This document shows, piece by piece, positions 53,511-61,845 of a DNA stretch of 64,000 bases. The translations under genes and the position numbers were made by a program. A model generated the notes under the pieces. That model saw only the letters and a list, made by a program, of their open reading frames with translations, had not been told where the DNA came from and did not search any database. The DNA lies in the NCBI RefSeq assembly GCF_009617875.1, contig NZ_BLAV01000001.1:3038001-3102000 (forward strand), written 5' to 3'. The stretch's first letter is position 1. Each line of letters starts with the position of its first letter. The DNA comes from Prolixibacter sp. NT017 (GTDB lineage: Bacteria; Bacteroidota; Bacteroidia; Bacteroidales; Prolixibacteraceae).

Positions 53511-54728
53511 ATGAATATGACAACAAAGGACTACATTGCCCGTGAAGATAAATACGGAGCACATAACTATCACCCGCTTCCCGTTGTACTGGAACGTGGC
53601 GAAGGAATTTTTGTATGGGATGTGGAAGGCAAGAAATATTATGACTTCCTGGCTGCATACTCGGCGGTAAACCAAGGACACTCGCACCCTAAAATTGTAA
53701 AAGCACTGACCGATCAGGCCAATAAACTGGCGCTGACCTCACGAGCGTTTTATAACAACGTACTCGGTGAGTGGGAAGAGTACATCACCAAGCTGTTTGG
53801 CTACGATAAAATGCTGCCGATGAACTCGGGCGCCGAAGCCGACGAAACAGCGCTGAAGCTGATTCGCAAATGGGCTTATAAAGTAAAAGGCGTTCCGCAG
53901 AATGAAGCCCGCATTATTTGCTGCGACGGCAACTTCCACGGACGTACCATCTCCATCATTTCGATGTCGACTGACCCGGATGCATATGGCGACTACGGAC
54001 CTTATACGCCTGGTTTTGTAAAAGTTCCGTATAACGATTTGGAAGCACTCGAAGCAGAGCTGAAGAATCCGAATACGGCAGGTTTCCTCGTAGAGCCGAT
54101 TCAGGCGGAAGCCGGTGTTTACGTTCCGGAAGATGGTTACCTGAAAAAAGCCAAAGCATTGTGTGAAAAACACAACGTTCTTTTCGTTGCCGACGAAGTG
54201 CAAACCGGACTGGGCCGTACAGGCAAAATGCTGGCCTGTGACCACGAAGATGTTCGTCCGGACATTCTGGTACTCGGAAAAGCCATTTCAGGCGGTTTAA
54301 TGCCCGTTTCCTGCGTGTTGGCAGATGATGAAGTAATGCTGACCATCAAACCGGGAGAACATGGTTCTACGTACGGTGGAAACCCAATTGCCGCAAAAGT
54401 TGCGATTGCCGCCCTGGAAGTACTGCAGGAAGAGAACCTGGTGGATAACTCCGAAAAGATTGGCGCTTATTTCCGCAAGGAGATGAAAGCCATCGACTCA
54501 CCGCTGATTCAGGAAGTACGTGGAAAAGGTTTGCTGAACGCTATTCAGATTAAACCAACCAATGGTAAAACGGCCTGGGATGTTTGTCTCGCCATGAAAG
54601 AGCACGGCCTCATTGCGAAACCCACGCATGAGCACACCATCCGTTTCACTCCGCCGCTGACCATCACCGAGGAGCAAATGGCTGAAGCCATCGCTCTGAT
54701 CAAGAAAGCATTCGCTGAGTTCGAATAA
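53511..54728 (+). CDS. rocD: Ornithine aminotransferase
   Basis: The protein has 405 residues from ATG 53511 (ATG 53490 is possible and adds seven residues; ATG 53517 removes two). The class-III aminotransferase PLP site is LGKAISGG with the Lys near residue 260, and [12 protein letters not shown] precedes it. [21 protein letters not shown] at the start and the overall pattern are RocD-like. It converts ornithine and 2-oxoglutarate to glutamate semialdehyde and glutamate in the cytoplasm. A strong terminator follows. Confidence 0.94.
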   Translation: MNMTTKDYIAREDKYGAHNYHPLPVVLERGEGIFVWDVEGKKYYDFLAAYSAVNQGHSHPKIVKALTDQANKLALTSRAFYNNVLGEWEEYITKLFGYDKMLPMNSGAEADETALKLIRKWAYKVKGVPQNEARIICCDGNFHGRTISIISMSTDPDAYGDYGPYTPGFVKVPYNDLEALEAELKNPNTAGFLVEPIQAEAGVYVPEDGYLKKAKALCEKHNVLFVADEVQTGLGRTGKMLACDHEDVRPDILVLGKAISGGLMPVSCVLADDEVMLTIKPGEHGSTYGGNPIAAKVAIAALEVLQEENLVDNSEKIGAYFRKEMKAIDSPLIQEVRGKGLLNAIQIKPTNGKTAWDVCLAMKEHGLIAKPTHEHTIRFTPPLTITEEQMAEAIALIKKAFAEFE

Positions 54729-54747
54729 ATACAAAACGTCAGACACA

Positions 54748-54785
54748 AAAAAGGCCTTTCCGCGATATGGAAAGGCCTTTTTATT
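54748..54785. terminator. Bidirectional terminator between rocD and the LysM gene
   Basis: A perfect 14-bp stem (54748-54761 with 54769-54782) has A-rich and T-rich flanks on the two sides, suiting both convergent genes. Confidence 0.9.
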
Positions 54786-54806
54786 TTTAATTCCCTGGTT
54801 TATTGA

Positions 54807-57314
54807 CTAATTCCGGTTGCCCGGAAACGTAATAACATTGTTCTGTTGATTCGTACTGTCGGGTTGCATCTCTTCCGGTTGTCCTGAAATCAACAACGGC
54901 AAATCACCTACTTTTCCAACGGCCTTCACATGGTAGTCGCGCGTATATTTCATGATATACAGCGTATGGTTCATGTATCCGCCAAAATCTGACACCTTCT
55001 GGAAGTTGTAATCGCCTTGCAGCAAGTGCACATTCAGATATGGGAGGCATTGAGCAAAGTTGGTTCCGAATTTCTGAATAGCATTCACAAAATAATTCGT
55101 GATATCGTATCCCTGGAAACTGAACTGATTAGGCTCATCGTAAAAATTATTCCGATAACGCTCAATAAACCTTACAACCCCCTTATCACGATAGTCGATA
55201 TAATAAGGCGTCAGGTAATGCAACTTCAGGTTATGCAGATAATCGGTTTCAATACTCCGGTAACGTGAAAATTCCGAAAGGCCGACCAGCGTAATGTTAT
55301 ATTTCTTGGCCGCTGTATTCAAGTTTGTTACTGCCACACTCACGTCGGCTTCACGAGTCATCGGCACAATCACCACGTTATCCTTGTTCGGCTCAAGCAG
55401 ATGAATCAGTCCGTAGTAGCCGCCTTCGCGGAAATCGAATTCGTGGAACAGTACCGATGGTGTCTGGTCGTAATAGCCGGTTGCGAAGAATTTGTTCCGC
55501 ACCCAATCCACCAGTTGCGACTCATCGAGATGCGCATTATTGCCCATCTGCATCACGATGAAATTCTTGTTAAAGTAATCGTCGCCCAGATAATCAGCCG
55601 TTGCTTTCAAACGGTACATCTTGTCCGGGTTAATTTGAAAATAATATGGATTCTTGTCAGCAAGCCCTCCGTTGGACGCCAGCGGAGAAACCATCGGAAT
55701 CCGGTTTTTAGCCGAAAGTTCCGAGACCAGTTTCTGGCATTTTGGATACACCGGACCAATAATCAAATTCAGCGACAAGAACTCGGGACGTTGAACCAAT
55801 TGCCGGATTACACTCGTATCCTGGTTTGTATCGTATACATACAATTCCGTTTTGATTCCTTGTTGTTTCAACGTATCCAGTGCCAGTAAAACTCCTTCGT
55901 AAAAATCGAGGAAATTAACCGATGGCTCGTACACAATCTTGTGGTCTCTCACCTTCACCGAATCAACAACCGGGTCATCAATTCCGGCAGCCTTTTGTTC
56001 GTCAATCTGCTTCTGGATTTCGTCCGGTGTCATCCGGATATAATTGATCGTGTCATTTGCTTCGAGATACAACGGTAGGAACAATCCAATTTTAATCGGC
56101 TCGTTACCCGACCAGCTCATTCCCATACATTCAGCTTTGGGCGCAGCCGGATTAGGCTCGACTTCGTATGCTGGCGTTTGAACCGGAACGTTCGATTTAA
56201 TTTCATCCGTAAGATTTTCCTTCAATTCTTCCGGGACACCGGGTTTGGGAATCAGCAACTGCTCGCCAACTACCGGTCCACGCAATTTCAACACGGGATT
56301 CAGCTCTTTTAGCTGACTGATTTTTACATTATACTGATGCGAAAGTCCGTAAAGCGTTTCGCCTTTGGTAACCGTATGATATTGAAATAAATTCTTATCA
56401 ATAGGAACAACTTTCGTTGAAGCCACCTGCTTCTCCGGAATTCGAATTACGAGACCGGCATTCAACCCATCAAATAATTGCGGATTCAATTTTACCAACT
56501 CATCCTGCGATACACCAAAACGCTGTTTCAAACTGAAGTAGGTTTCGCCCGTTTCCACGCGGTAGGTAAAATATTTCCCTGATGCCATTGGAACCAATTG
56601 GGTAGGTTGAGTGGAAGCCTGTTTGGGAATTCTCAGCATACTTCCGGTTTCGAGTGACTGAGCTGCCCCCGGATTCGCTTTCACGATTTCACTAATCTTC
56701 CGGTTATACTCTTTCGAAATGGAATAGAGTGTTTCCCCTTTCTCCACTTTGTGGTAAATATAGTTGTCATTTTCCTGGGGCGCTTGCTGCGTTTCCGTTG
56801 TCGGTTGCGTTTGCCGCGGAATGCGCAAAACTTCGCCTACCAGCAATTCTTTCTTTGCTTCCGGATTGTATTTGTAGATGGTTTGAACGTCCACACCATA
56901 CTGACGGGAGATGGAGTAAACGGTTTCCTGCGGTTTCACCGGATGGAAAAAGAAATCAGCCGAAGGTGGCAAAGCGTGCTGCTTCTCGCGTGTTTTATGT
57001 CGGCGTCGTCTTTTTTCTTTCCTCGATTCACTTTTTTGCATCTTCCCCACTGGAATTCGCAGGATTTCACCAATCGAAAGTCCATCCTTTACTGACGGAT
57101 TTTCATCCGCAATTTCGGTTTGCGATACTCCGTACGATTGAGAAATCGAATACAAGGTCTGCCCTTTTTCAACGGTATGCAACAGGTATTTTTTCCCGCC
57201 TATGACAACAGTCTCGGATGAAATTTTGACCTGAGCTACTGTCGGGATTACCGTCAGCGCAAACAAAAAAGTGAAAACTATGGTAAAACGGCTTATTCTG
57301 GTCTTCATTTTCAA
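54807..57314 (-). CDS. Five-LysM protein fused to a periplasmic ligand-binding domain
   Basis: The 835-residue protein has a Sec signal (about 8-27) followed by five LysM units. Their leading motifs read HTVEKGQTLYSIS, HPVKPQETVYSIS, HKVEKGETLYSIS, YRVETGETYFSL and HTVTKGETLYGLS, placed over about residues 45-365. From about 400 to 800 there is a class-I periplasmic-binding (amino-acid ABC-type) domain (IKIGLFLPLYLEAND, LNLIIGPVYPKC, YFQGYDITNYFVNA-like). A basic RRRRHKTR stretch separates the first two LysM units. It should be anchored on peptidoglycan in the periplasm and bind a small ligand. Members occur widely in Bacteroidota with no proven role. Confidence 0.9.
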   Translation of the reverse strand: MKMKTRISRFTIVFTFLFALTVIPTVAQVKISSETVVIGGKKYLLHTVEKGQTLYSISQSYGVSQTEIADENPSVKDGLSIGEILRIPVGKMQKSESRKEKRRRRHKTREKQHALPPSADFFFHPVKPQETVYSISRQYGVDVQTIYKYNPEAKKELLVGEVLRIPRQTQPTTETQQAPQENDNYIYHKVEKGETLYSISKEYNRKISEIVKANPGAAQSLETGSMLRIPKQASTQPTQLVPMASGKYFTYRVETGETYFSLKQRFGVSQDELVKLNPQLFDGLNAGLVIRIPEKQVASTKVVPIDKNLFQYHTVTKGETLYGLSHQYNVKISQLKELNPVLKLRGPVVGEQLLIPKPGVPEELKENLTDEIKSNVPVQTPAYEVEPNPAAPKAECMGMSWSGNEPIKIGLFLPLYLEANDTINYIRMTPDEIQKQIDEQKAAGIDDPVVDSVKVRDHKIVYEPSVNFLDFYEGVLLALDTLKQQGIKTELYVYDTNQDTSVIRQLVQRPEFLSLNLIIGPVYPKCQKLVSELSAKNRIPMVSPLASNGGLADKNPYYFQINPDKMYRLKATADYLGDDYFNKNFIVMQMGNNAHLDESQLVDWVRNKFFATGYYDQTPSVLFHEFDFREGGYYGLIHLLEPNKDNVVIVPMTREADVSVAVTNLNTAAKKYNITLVGLSEFSRYRSIETDYLHNLKLHYLTPYYIDYRDKGVVRFIERYRNNFYDEPNQFSFQGYDITNYFVNAIQKFGTNFAQCLPYLNVHLLQGDYNFQKVSDFGGYMNHTLYIMKYTRDYHVKAVGKVGDLPLLISGQPEEMQPDSTNQQNNVITFPGNRN

Positions 57315-57403
57315 TATCTACAGAAATGTCAAATAGTTGGCCGAAAGGTAAGAAATTTTGCAAACATTCCTGAACGCTCTCTTCCTCCCAAGTGACGGAG
57401 AAA

Positions 57404-57441
57404 CAAAAAAAAGCCGGCTTTCATTTGTCATTAAAAGCCGG
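57404..57441 (-). terminator. Intrinsic terminator after the DHOD-like gene
   Basis: On the minus strand an 8-bp stem (57434-57441 with 57414-57421) is followed by CTTTTTTTTG, 25 bases beyond the stop codon at 57466. Confidence 0.9.
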
Positions 57442-57465
57442 TTAGTCAGAAGTATTAAATTTTGT

Positions 57466-58452
57466 TTAATCGTGCTCGCCAAAGTTACGCATGAACTGAA
57501 CGCGCATATAAGCAGCCGGATCGACATCATTCCCCAGGCTCAACTTACCTTTGAAATCCTCGACCGAAGCATAGTTGTGACGCTCCATCCAGTCGGAAAG
57601 TCCCTGGTTAAAATCTTTGATAACGCTCACTTTGTCAATATACAATGCTGAGACTACCTGTACCACTGAAGCACCTGCCAGCAACATCCGGACGACCGTT
57701 TTCCAGTCGTGCACTCCGGTTGAAGCAGCCAAATCGCAATTAACGCGTTTGGCCATGATGCCAATCCACCTGAGTGGCAGTGTATAATCCGAATCGGTTG
57801 AGAATACATCGGCACTGATCATTTTCTCGTCTTCCACATCGATGTCCGGACTGTAGAACTTGTTGAATAGCACCAGTCCACTGATTTCGGCAAACGACAA
57901 GTCGCGAATCATCCCTCCGAGGTTCGAGAAGTACGGACTGATTTTCAGCGAAAGCGGGATTTTAATATTCGAAGCAACACGGGTGGCCACATCAAAATAG
58001 ATGCTTTCATTCTCGCGGCTGTTTTGCGAAAGGTCGGAAGGCCGGATGAACATATTCAGTTCGATAGCATCGGCACCGGCCTCTTCCAGTTTTTTGGCAA
58101 AGAATGACCACTCCTGGTTTGAGACGCAGTTGATACTGGCAATTACCGGTATGGACAGTGCTTTCTTTGCATCGGAAACCAGCTGGATGTAACGCTTCAG
58201 ATTTCCCTCACGGATTTCGTAGTCGTAATAATCCAAAAACTCGAGGTTGTTATCCATCGGCCCCAGCTTTTTCATCTCTTCGGCATACTCGAGGTAAATT
58301 TCTTCCTCGAAAACCGACTTGAGCACGACAGCTCCTGCCCCGGCTTTTTCAATTTCCCGAAGACTTTCGATGGAATTGGTTAATCCGCTACTCCCAGCGA
58401 TTATGGGGCTTTTTAATTCCAATCCAAGATATGAAACAGAAAGATCAGGCAT
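57466..58452 (-). CDS. Dihydroorotate dehydrogenase-like protein
   Basis: The 328-residue TIM-barrel protein begins LSVSYLGLELKSPIIAGSSGLTNS, as in class-1 dihydroorotate dehydrogenase/PreA-like enzymes. It has SINCVSNQEW and the FMN-phosphate region STGVHDWKTVVRMLLAGASVVQVVSALY. True DHODs of this class have a catalytic Cys or Ser in a loop near residue 130. Here the equivalent loop is not clearly conserved, so the substrate is open. It sits directly downstream of nfnB and nfnA, which suggests it uses their electrons. Confidence 0.88.
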   Translation of the reverse strand: MPDLSVSYLGLELKSPIIAGSSGLTNSIESLREIEKAGAGAVVLKSVFEEEIYLEYAEEMKKLGPMDNNLEFLDYYDYEIREGNLKRYIQLVSDAKKALSIPVIASINCVSNQEWSFFAKKLEEAGADAIELNMFIRPSDLSQNSRENESIYFDVATRVASNIKIPLSLKISPYFSNLGGMIRDLSFAEISGLVLFNKFYSPDIDVEDEKMISADVFSTDSDYTLPLRWIGIMAKRVNCDLAASTGVHDWKTVVRMLLAGASVVQVVSALYIDKVSVIKDFNQGLSDWMERHNYASVEDFKGKLSLGNDVDPAAYMRVQFMRNFGEHD

Positions 58453-58473
58453 GATTCGATTTACTTTTAGATA

Positions 58474-59964
58474 TTAATTCACAGCATATTTTTCCTTGAG
58501 AAAATGGTCCATCTTTTCAGCAGCCCGACGGCCATCTCCCATGGCTAGAATCACGGTTGCACCACCACGAACGATATCACCACCCGCAAACATTTCCGGG
58601 ATGGATGACTGCATCTTCGTTTCATCGACCACGATGGTTCCCCATTTGGTTACTTTCAACTCTTTCAAACTCGAAGGTACTAAAGGATTTGGCGAAACGC
58701 CGACTGCCACAATCACTAAATCCACTTCCATCTCAAATTCCGAACCTTCCATTGGCACCGGACGACGGCGCCCTGAAGCATCAGGTTCTCCCAGTTGCAT
58801 CCGGATTAGCTTCATCCCACTGACACGTCCTTTTTCGTCGCCATAATATTCCAGCGGGTTACAAAGATTGTGGAACTCCACGCCCTCTTCCTTCGCATGT
58901 TTTATTTCTTCGATACGGGCCGGCATTTCCTCTTCCGAACGACGATACACAATCATCGCCTTTTCAGCACCCAGTCGTAAAGCGGTACGAACTGAGTCCA
59001 TGGCAGTATTTCCGCCACCAATTACGGCTACACGCTTTCCGTGCAGAACCGGCGTATCGGTTTCTTCGTACTGAGCTCCCATCAAATTTACGCGGGTCAG
59101 ATACTCATTCGATGAAAGAATGCCGTTATAATTTTCTCCGGGAATGCTCATAAAACGCGGCAAACCCGCTCCGCTTCCGATGAAAAACGCCTGGAATCCC
59201 TGCTCTTTCAAATCATCGAAAGAGGCCGTTCTTCCCACAATAAAGTTGGTCTCGAAATGAACGCCCATCTTTTGCAGGTTCTCCAATTCCTTATCGACGA
59301 TTTTATTCGGCAACCGGAATTCAGGAATACCATATTTCAACACGCCGCCAATTTCGTGCAACGCCTCAAAAACAGTGACATCGTACCCCTTTTTAACCAT
59401 GTCGCCGGCAAACGAAAGTGCCGCCGGACCAGAGCCAACGGTAGCGACTTTAATTCCATTTGATTTCGCTGTTTCCGGAACGCTCATCTCTCCGCTCTCA
59501 CGCTCAAAATCGGCAGCAAAACGTTCCAGGTGACCAATGGCCACTGCTGGTTTGTTCAGTTTCTGAACGTAGAAACACTGTGCTTCGCACTGTTTCTCCT
59601 GCGGACAAACGCGACCACAAACAGCCGGCAATGCGCTGGTTTCTTTCAACACAGACGCTGCCTGCTGAATTTCGCCACGCTCAATATTTTTAATGAATTT
59701 CGGAATGTTGATGCTCACCGGGCAACCTTCAATGCAGGTTGGATTCGCACAATCCATGCAACGAACGGCTTCCTGCATGGCCATTTCGCGGGTCAGGCCA
59801 CTATTGACTTCCCGGTCCTGGTAATTTACCCGGACCTCAGGCTCCAGCTCAGGCATGGAGACCCGTTCAATCAGCATACGGTCCTTATTCTTTGTTTGTC
59901 TTCTCAGTTCCGCGCGCCATTCGGCTTCGCGTTCCTGTTTTAGGTATAATGAATCGAGTCCCAT
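58474..59964 (-). CDS. NADPH-dependent glutamate synthase small-chain homologue (NfnB/GltA type)
   Basis: The 496-residue protein has an N-terminal double cluster motif (CMDCANPTCIEGCPV and CGRVCPQEKQCEAQC), two Rossmann folds (VGSGPAALSFAGD and VIGGGNTAMDS), and AGGDIVRGGATVILAMGDGRRAA at the C-terminus. With the adjacent FAD/NAD subunit this forms the NfnAB-type electron-bifurcating NADH-dependent ferredoxin:NADP+ oxidoreductase, or sulfide dehydrogenase. Its start overlaps the nfnA stop by one base (TAATG). Confidence 0.92.
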   Translation of the reverse strand: MGLDSLYLKQEREAEWRAELRRQTKNKDRMLIERVSMPELEPEVRVNYQDREVNSGLTREMAMQEAVRCMDCANPTCIEGCPVSINIPKFIKNIERGEIQQAASVLKETSALPAVCGRVCPQEKQCEAQCFYVQKLNKPAVAIGHLERFAADFERESGEMSVPETAKSNGIKVATVGSGPAALSFAGDMVKKGYDVTVFEALHEIGGVLKYGIPEFRLPNKIVDKELENLQKMGVHFETNFIVGRTASFDDLKEQGFQAFFIGSGAGLPRFMSIPGENYNGILSSNEYLTRVNLMGAQYEETDTPVLHGKRVAVIGGGNTAMDSVRTALRLGAEKAMIVYRRSEEEMPARIEEIKHAKEEGVEFHNLCNPLEYYGDEKGRVSGMKLIRMQLGEPDASGRRRPVPMEGSEFEMEVDLVIVAVGVSPNPLVPSSLKELKVTKWGTIVVDETKMQSSIPEMFAGGDIVRGGATVILAMGDGRRAAEKMDHFLKEKYAVN

Positions 59965-60803
59965 TACTTTTCGACCAATTTGTGCTGTAAATGATAAAGT
60001 TCCAATGCTTCTTTCTCTTCTTCGCGATAGCCGCCAAGGCGCATCAGCATCTCGTCAAAATCGATGTGATGAGCGTCAAATTCAGGACCATCCACGCAAG
60101 TGAAACGTGTCTTCCCTCCAACCGATACACGACAGGCACCACACATTCCGGTACCGTCAACCATGATAGAATTGAGACTGGCCTGCGTTGGCACGTTATA
60201 TTTTTCTGTTAGTAAAGCTGCAAACTTCATCATGATAGCGGGCCCGATGACAATGCACTCGTTCACCTCTTCACGTTGAAGAATCTCTTCCATTCCAGCA
60301 GTTACCAAACCTTTTCTTCCGTGAGAACCATCATCCGTCATCACGATGAGTTCATCGGACCACTGGCGCATTTGGTCTTCCAGAATAATTAAATCCTTGC
60401 TTCGGGCAGCCAAAACCGTAATTACACGGTTCCCGGCTTTCTTAAATGCCTCTACAATGGGAAGCAACGGAGCAACACCCACGCCGCCACCTGCAGCCAA
60501 TATTGTTCCTACGTTTTCGATGTGTGTTGGCTTTCCAAGCGGGCCAACCAAGTCGGTAATGTAATCGCCCGGCTCTAAATCAGCCAGCTTTGAGGTACTT
60601 ACCCCAACCACCTGTGCAACTAGGTCGATGGTTCCTTTTTCAGCATCCGCCGATGCAATCGTTAACGGAATCCGCTCACCTTTTTCTCCCACACGGAGAA
60701 TAACGAAATTTCCTGCTTTCCTGGAACGGGCAATCAGAGGGGCTTCAACAACCAATCTGACAACCTTTTCCGAGAAAAACTCCTTTTTTACAACTTTATT
60801 CAT
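59964..60803 (-). CDS. FAD/NAD-binding subunit NfnA (sulfide dehydrogenase-like)
   Basis: The 279-residue protein is of the ferredoxin-reductase type: ARSRKAGNFVILRVGEKGERIPLT (FAD domain), LAAGGGVGVAPLLP (NAD domain) and a C-terminal cluster-binding run with GTGMCGACRVSV and a final Cys, as in PyrK/NfnA. It accepts or donates electrons to NAD(H) and, with the large subunit, bifurcates between NADP and ferredoxin. It is the first gene of the nfnA-nfnB-DHOD-like operon. A TATTTTTG element lies upstream. Confidence 0.92.
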   Translation of the reverse strand: MNKVVKKEFFSEKVVRLVVEAPLIARSRKAGNFVILRVGEKGERIPLTIASADAEKGTIDLVAQVVGVSTSKLADLEPGDYITDLVGPLGKPTHIENVGTILAAGGGVGVAPLLPIVEAFKKAGNRVITVLAARSKDLIILEDQMRQWSDELIVMTDDGSHGRKGLVTAGMEEILQREEVNECIVIGPAIMMKFAALLTEKYNVPTQASLNSIMVDGTGMCGACRVSVGGKTRFTCVDGPEFDAHHIDFDEMLMRLGGYREEEKEALELYHLQHKLVEK

Positions 60804-60843
60804 CTAACAGGAAATAGTTTCTTATTAATTCACATAATTTTTT

Positions 60844-60876
60844 CAAAAATAGGAATTTCGTGAAATTAAGAGCCAA
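60844..60876 (-). promoter_or_regulatory. Promoter of the nfnAB operon
   Basis: TATTTTTG on the minus strand (60844-60851) matches the -7 consensus, with TTG at 60874-60876 as a weak -33 element 22 bases away. The leader before ATG 60803 is about 35 bases. Confidence 0.45.
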
Positions 60877-61086
60877 TATGGAAGTTAATCTTCATGTGCT
60901 ACACAACCTATGCCTCAAAGTATTAATGAATCAGCCAGTTCAAAAATGCGCCTGAGATTTTCGGTTCTATCCTGATGTTATTCGAAGGAAATATTTATTT
61001 TTAAAGTTTTCTTTATCGCAAAGTAATTTTTGCGAATACCAAATATTAAGGATTGAGAACTTGACAGTTTCATTACCGGATACAAA

Positions 61087-61422
61087 ATGACGAAAGAAGA
61101 TCGGGAAAAATTGCGGGAAACCATGACGACAAAAGTGGCCGGACTAAAGGAAGAGCTGCTTGATTTAAAAGAGCTGACACGCCCGGAGGCTCCGGATTGT
61201 GCCATTGGACGAGTCAGCCGGATGGACGCAATTAATAACCGTAGCGTGAACGAAGCTGCCATGCGGAAAAAGCAATTAAAGCTGTCGAAACTCGAAGAGG
61301 CTTTGGAGAAAATCGATTCTCCCGACTTCGGGAAGTGTACCCGCTGTGCCCAGGAAATTCCTTGGGGACGTATCGCTATCATGCCCGAATCGACATTGTG
61401 TATCCGGTGTGCATCGCGTTAA
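61087..61422 (+). CDS. DksA/TraR-type C4 zinc-finger protein
   Basis: The 111-residue protein has an N-terminal coiled-coil (about 1-75) and a C-terminal zinc finger with Cys84, Cys87, Cys105 and Cys108. DksA relatives insert their coiled coil into the RNA polymerase secondary channel and modulate rRNA and stress promoters. The coiled-coil tip sequence (PEAPDCAIGRVSRMDA) resembles the TraR/DksA-like C4 proteins of Bacteroidota. It is shorter than E. coli DksA (151 residues). It is followed 14 bases later by the SUI1 gene. Confidence 0.9.
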   Translation: MTKEDREKLRETMTTKVAGLKEELLDLKELTRPEAPDCAIGRVSRMDAINNRSVNEAAMRKKQLKLSKLEEALEKIDSPDFGKCTRCAQEIPWGRIAIMPESTLCIRCASR

Positions 61423-61436
61423 AATTGATTGAGAGA

Positions 61437-61787
61437 ATGGGAAAAAACAAGAAAAAGAATGACCGGTACGGAATCGTCTATTCGACCGATGACCAGTTTG
61501 ACTACGAATACAACGAGCAGGAAGAGGAAGAAACATTGCCGCCCTCGCAGCAGAATCTGAAAATCATGCTCGACAGAAAACAGCGAAAAGGAAAAGAGGT
61601 AACGCTCATCACCGGATTTGTCGGTGCCGAAGACGACCTGAAAGCGCTGGGAAAACAGTTGAAAAGCAAGTGTGGAGTTGGAGGATCGGTGAAAAACGGT
61701 GAAATTCTGCTCCAGGGTGATTTCCGCGATAAAGCCATGCAACTTCTGACCAACGAAGGTTACAAAGTGAAGAAAGCCGGCGGTTGA
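61437..61787 (+). CDS. SUI1/YciH-type translation initiation factor
   Basis: The 116-residue protein starts at ATG 61437 (a longer reading would overlap the zinc-finger gene). After a charged, acidic N-terminus (YEYNEQEEEET) it carries the eIF1/SUI1 fold (RKGKEVTLITGFVG, LGKQLKSKCGVGGSVKNGEILLQGD). YciH-type factors influence start-codon fidelity in bacteria. It is 14 bases after the DksA-like gene, so the two are likely cotranscribed. Confidence 0.9.
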   Translation: MGKNKKKNDRYGIVYSTDDQFDYEYNEQEEEETLPPSQQNLKIMLDRKQRKGKEVTLITGFVGAEDDLKALGKQLKSKCGVGGSVKNGEILLQGDFRDKAMQLLTNEGYKVKKAGG

Positions 61788-61845
61788 ACCGCTACTCCGT
61801 TTAATTCATGCCATTCAGGCAAAAGCTAACAAAGAGGGATTATTT

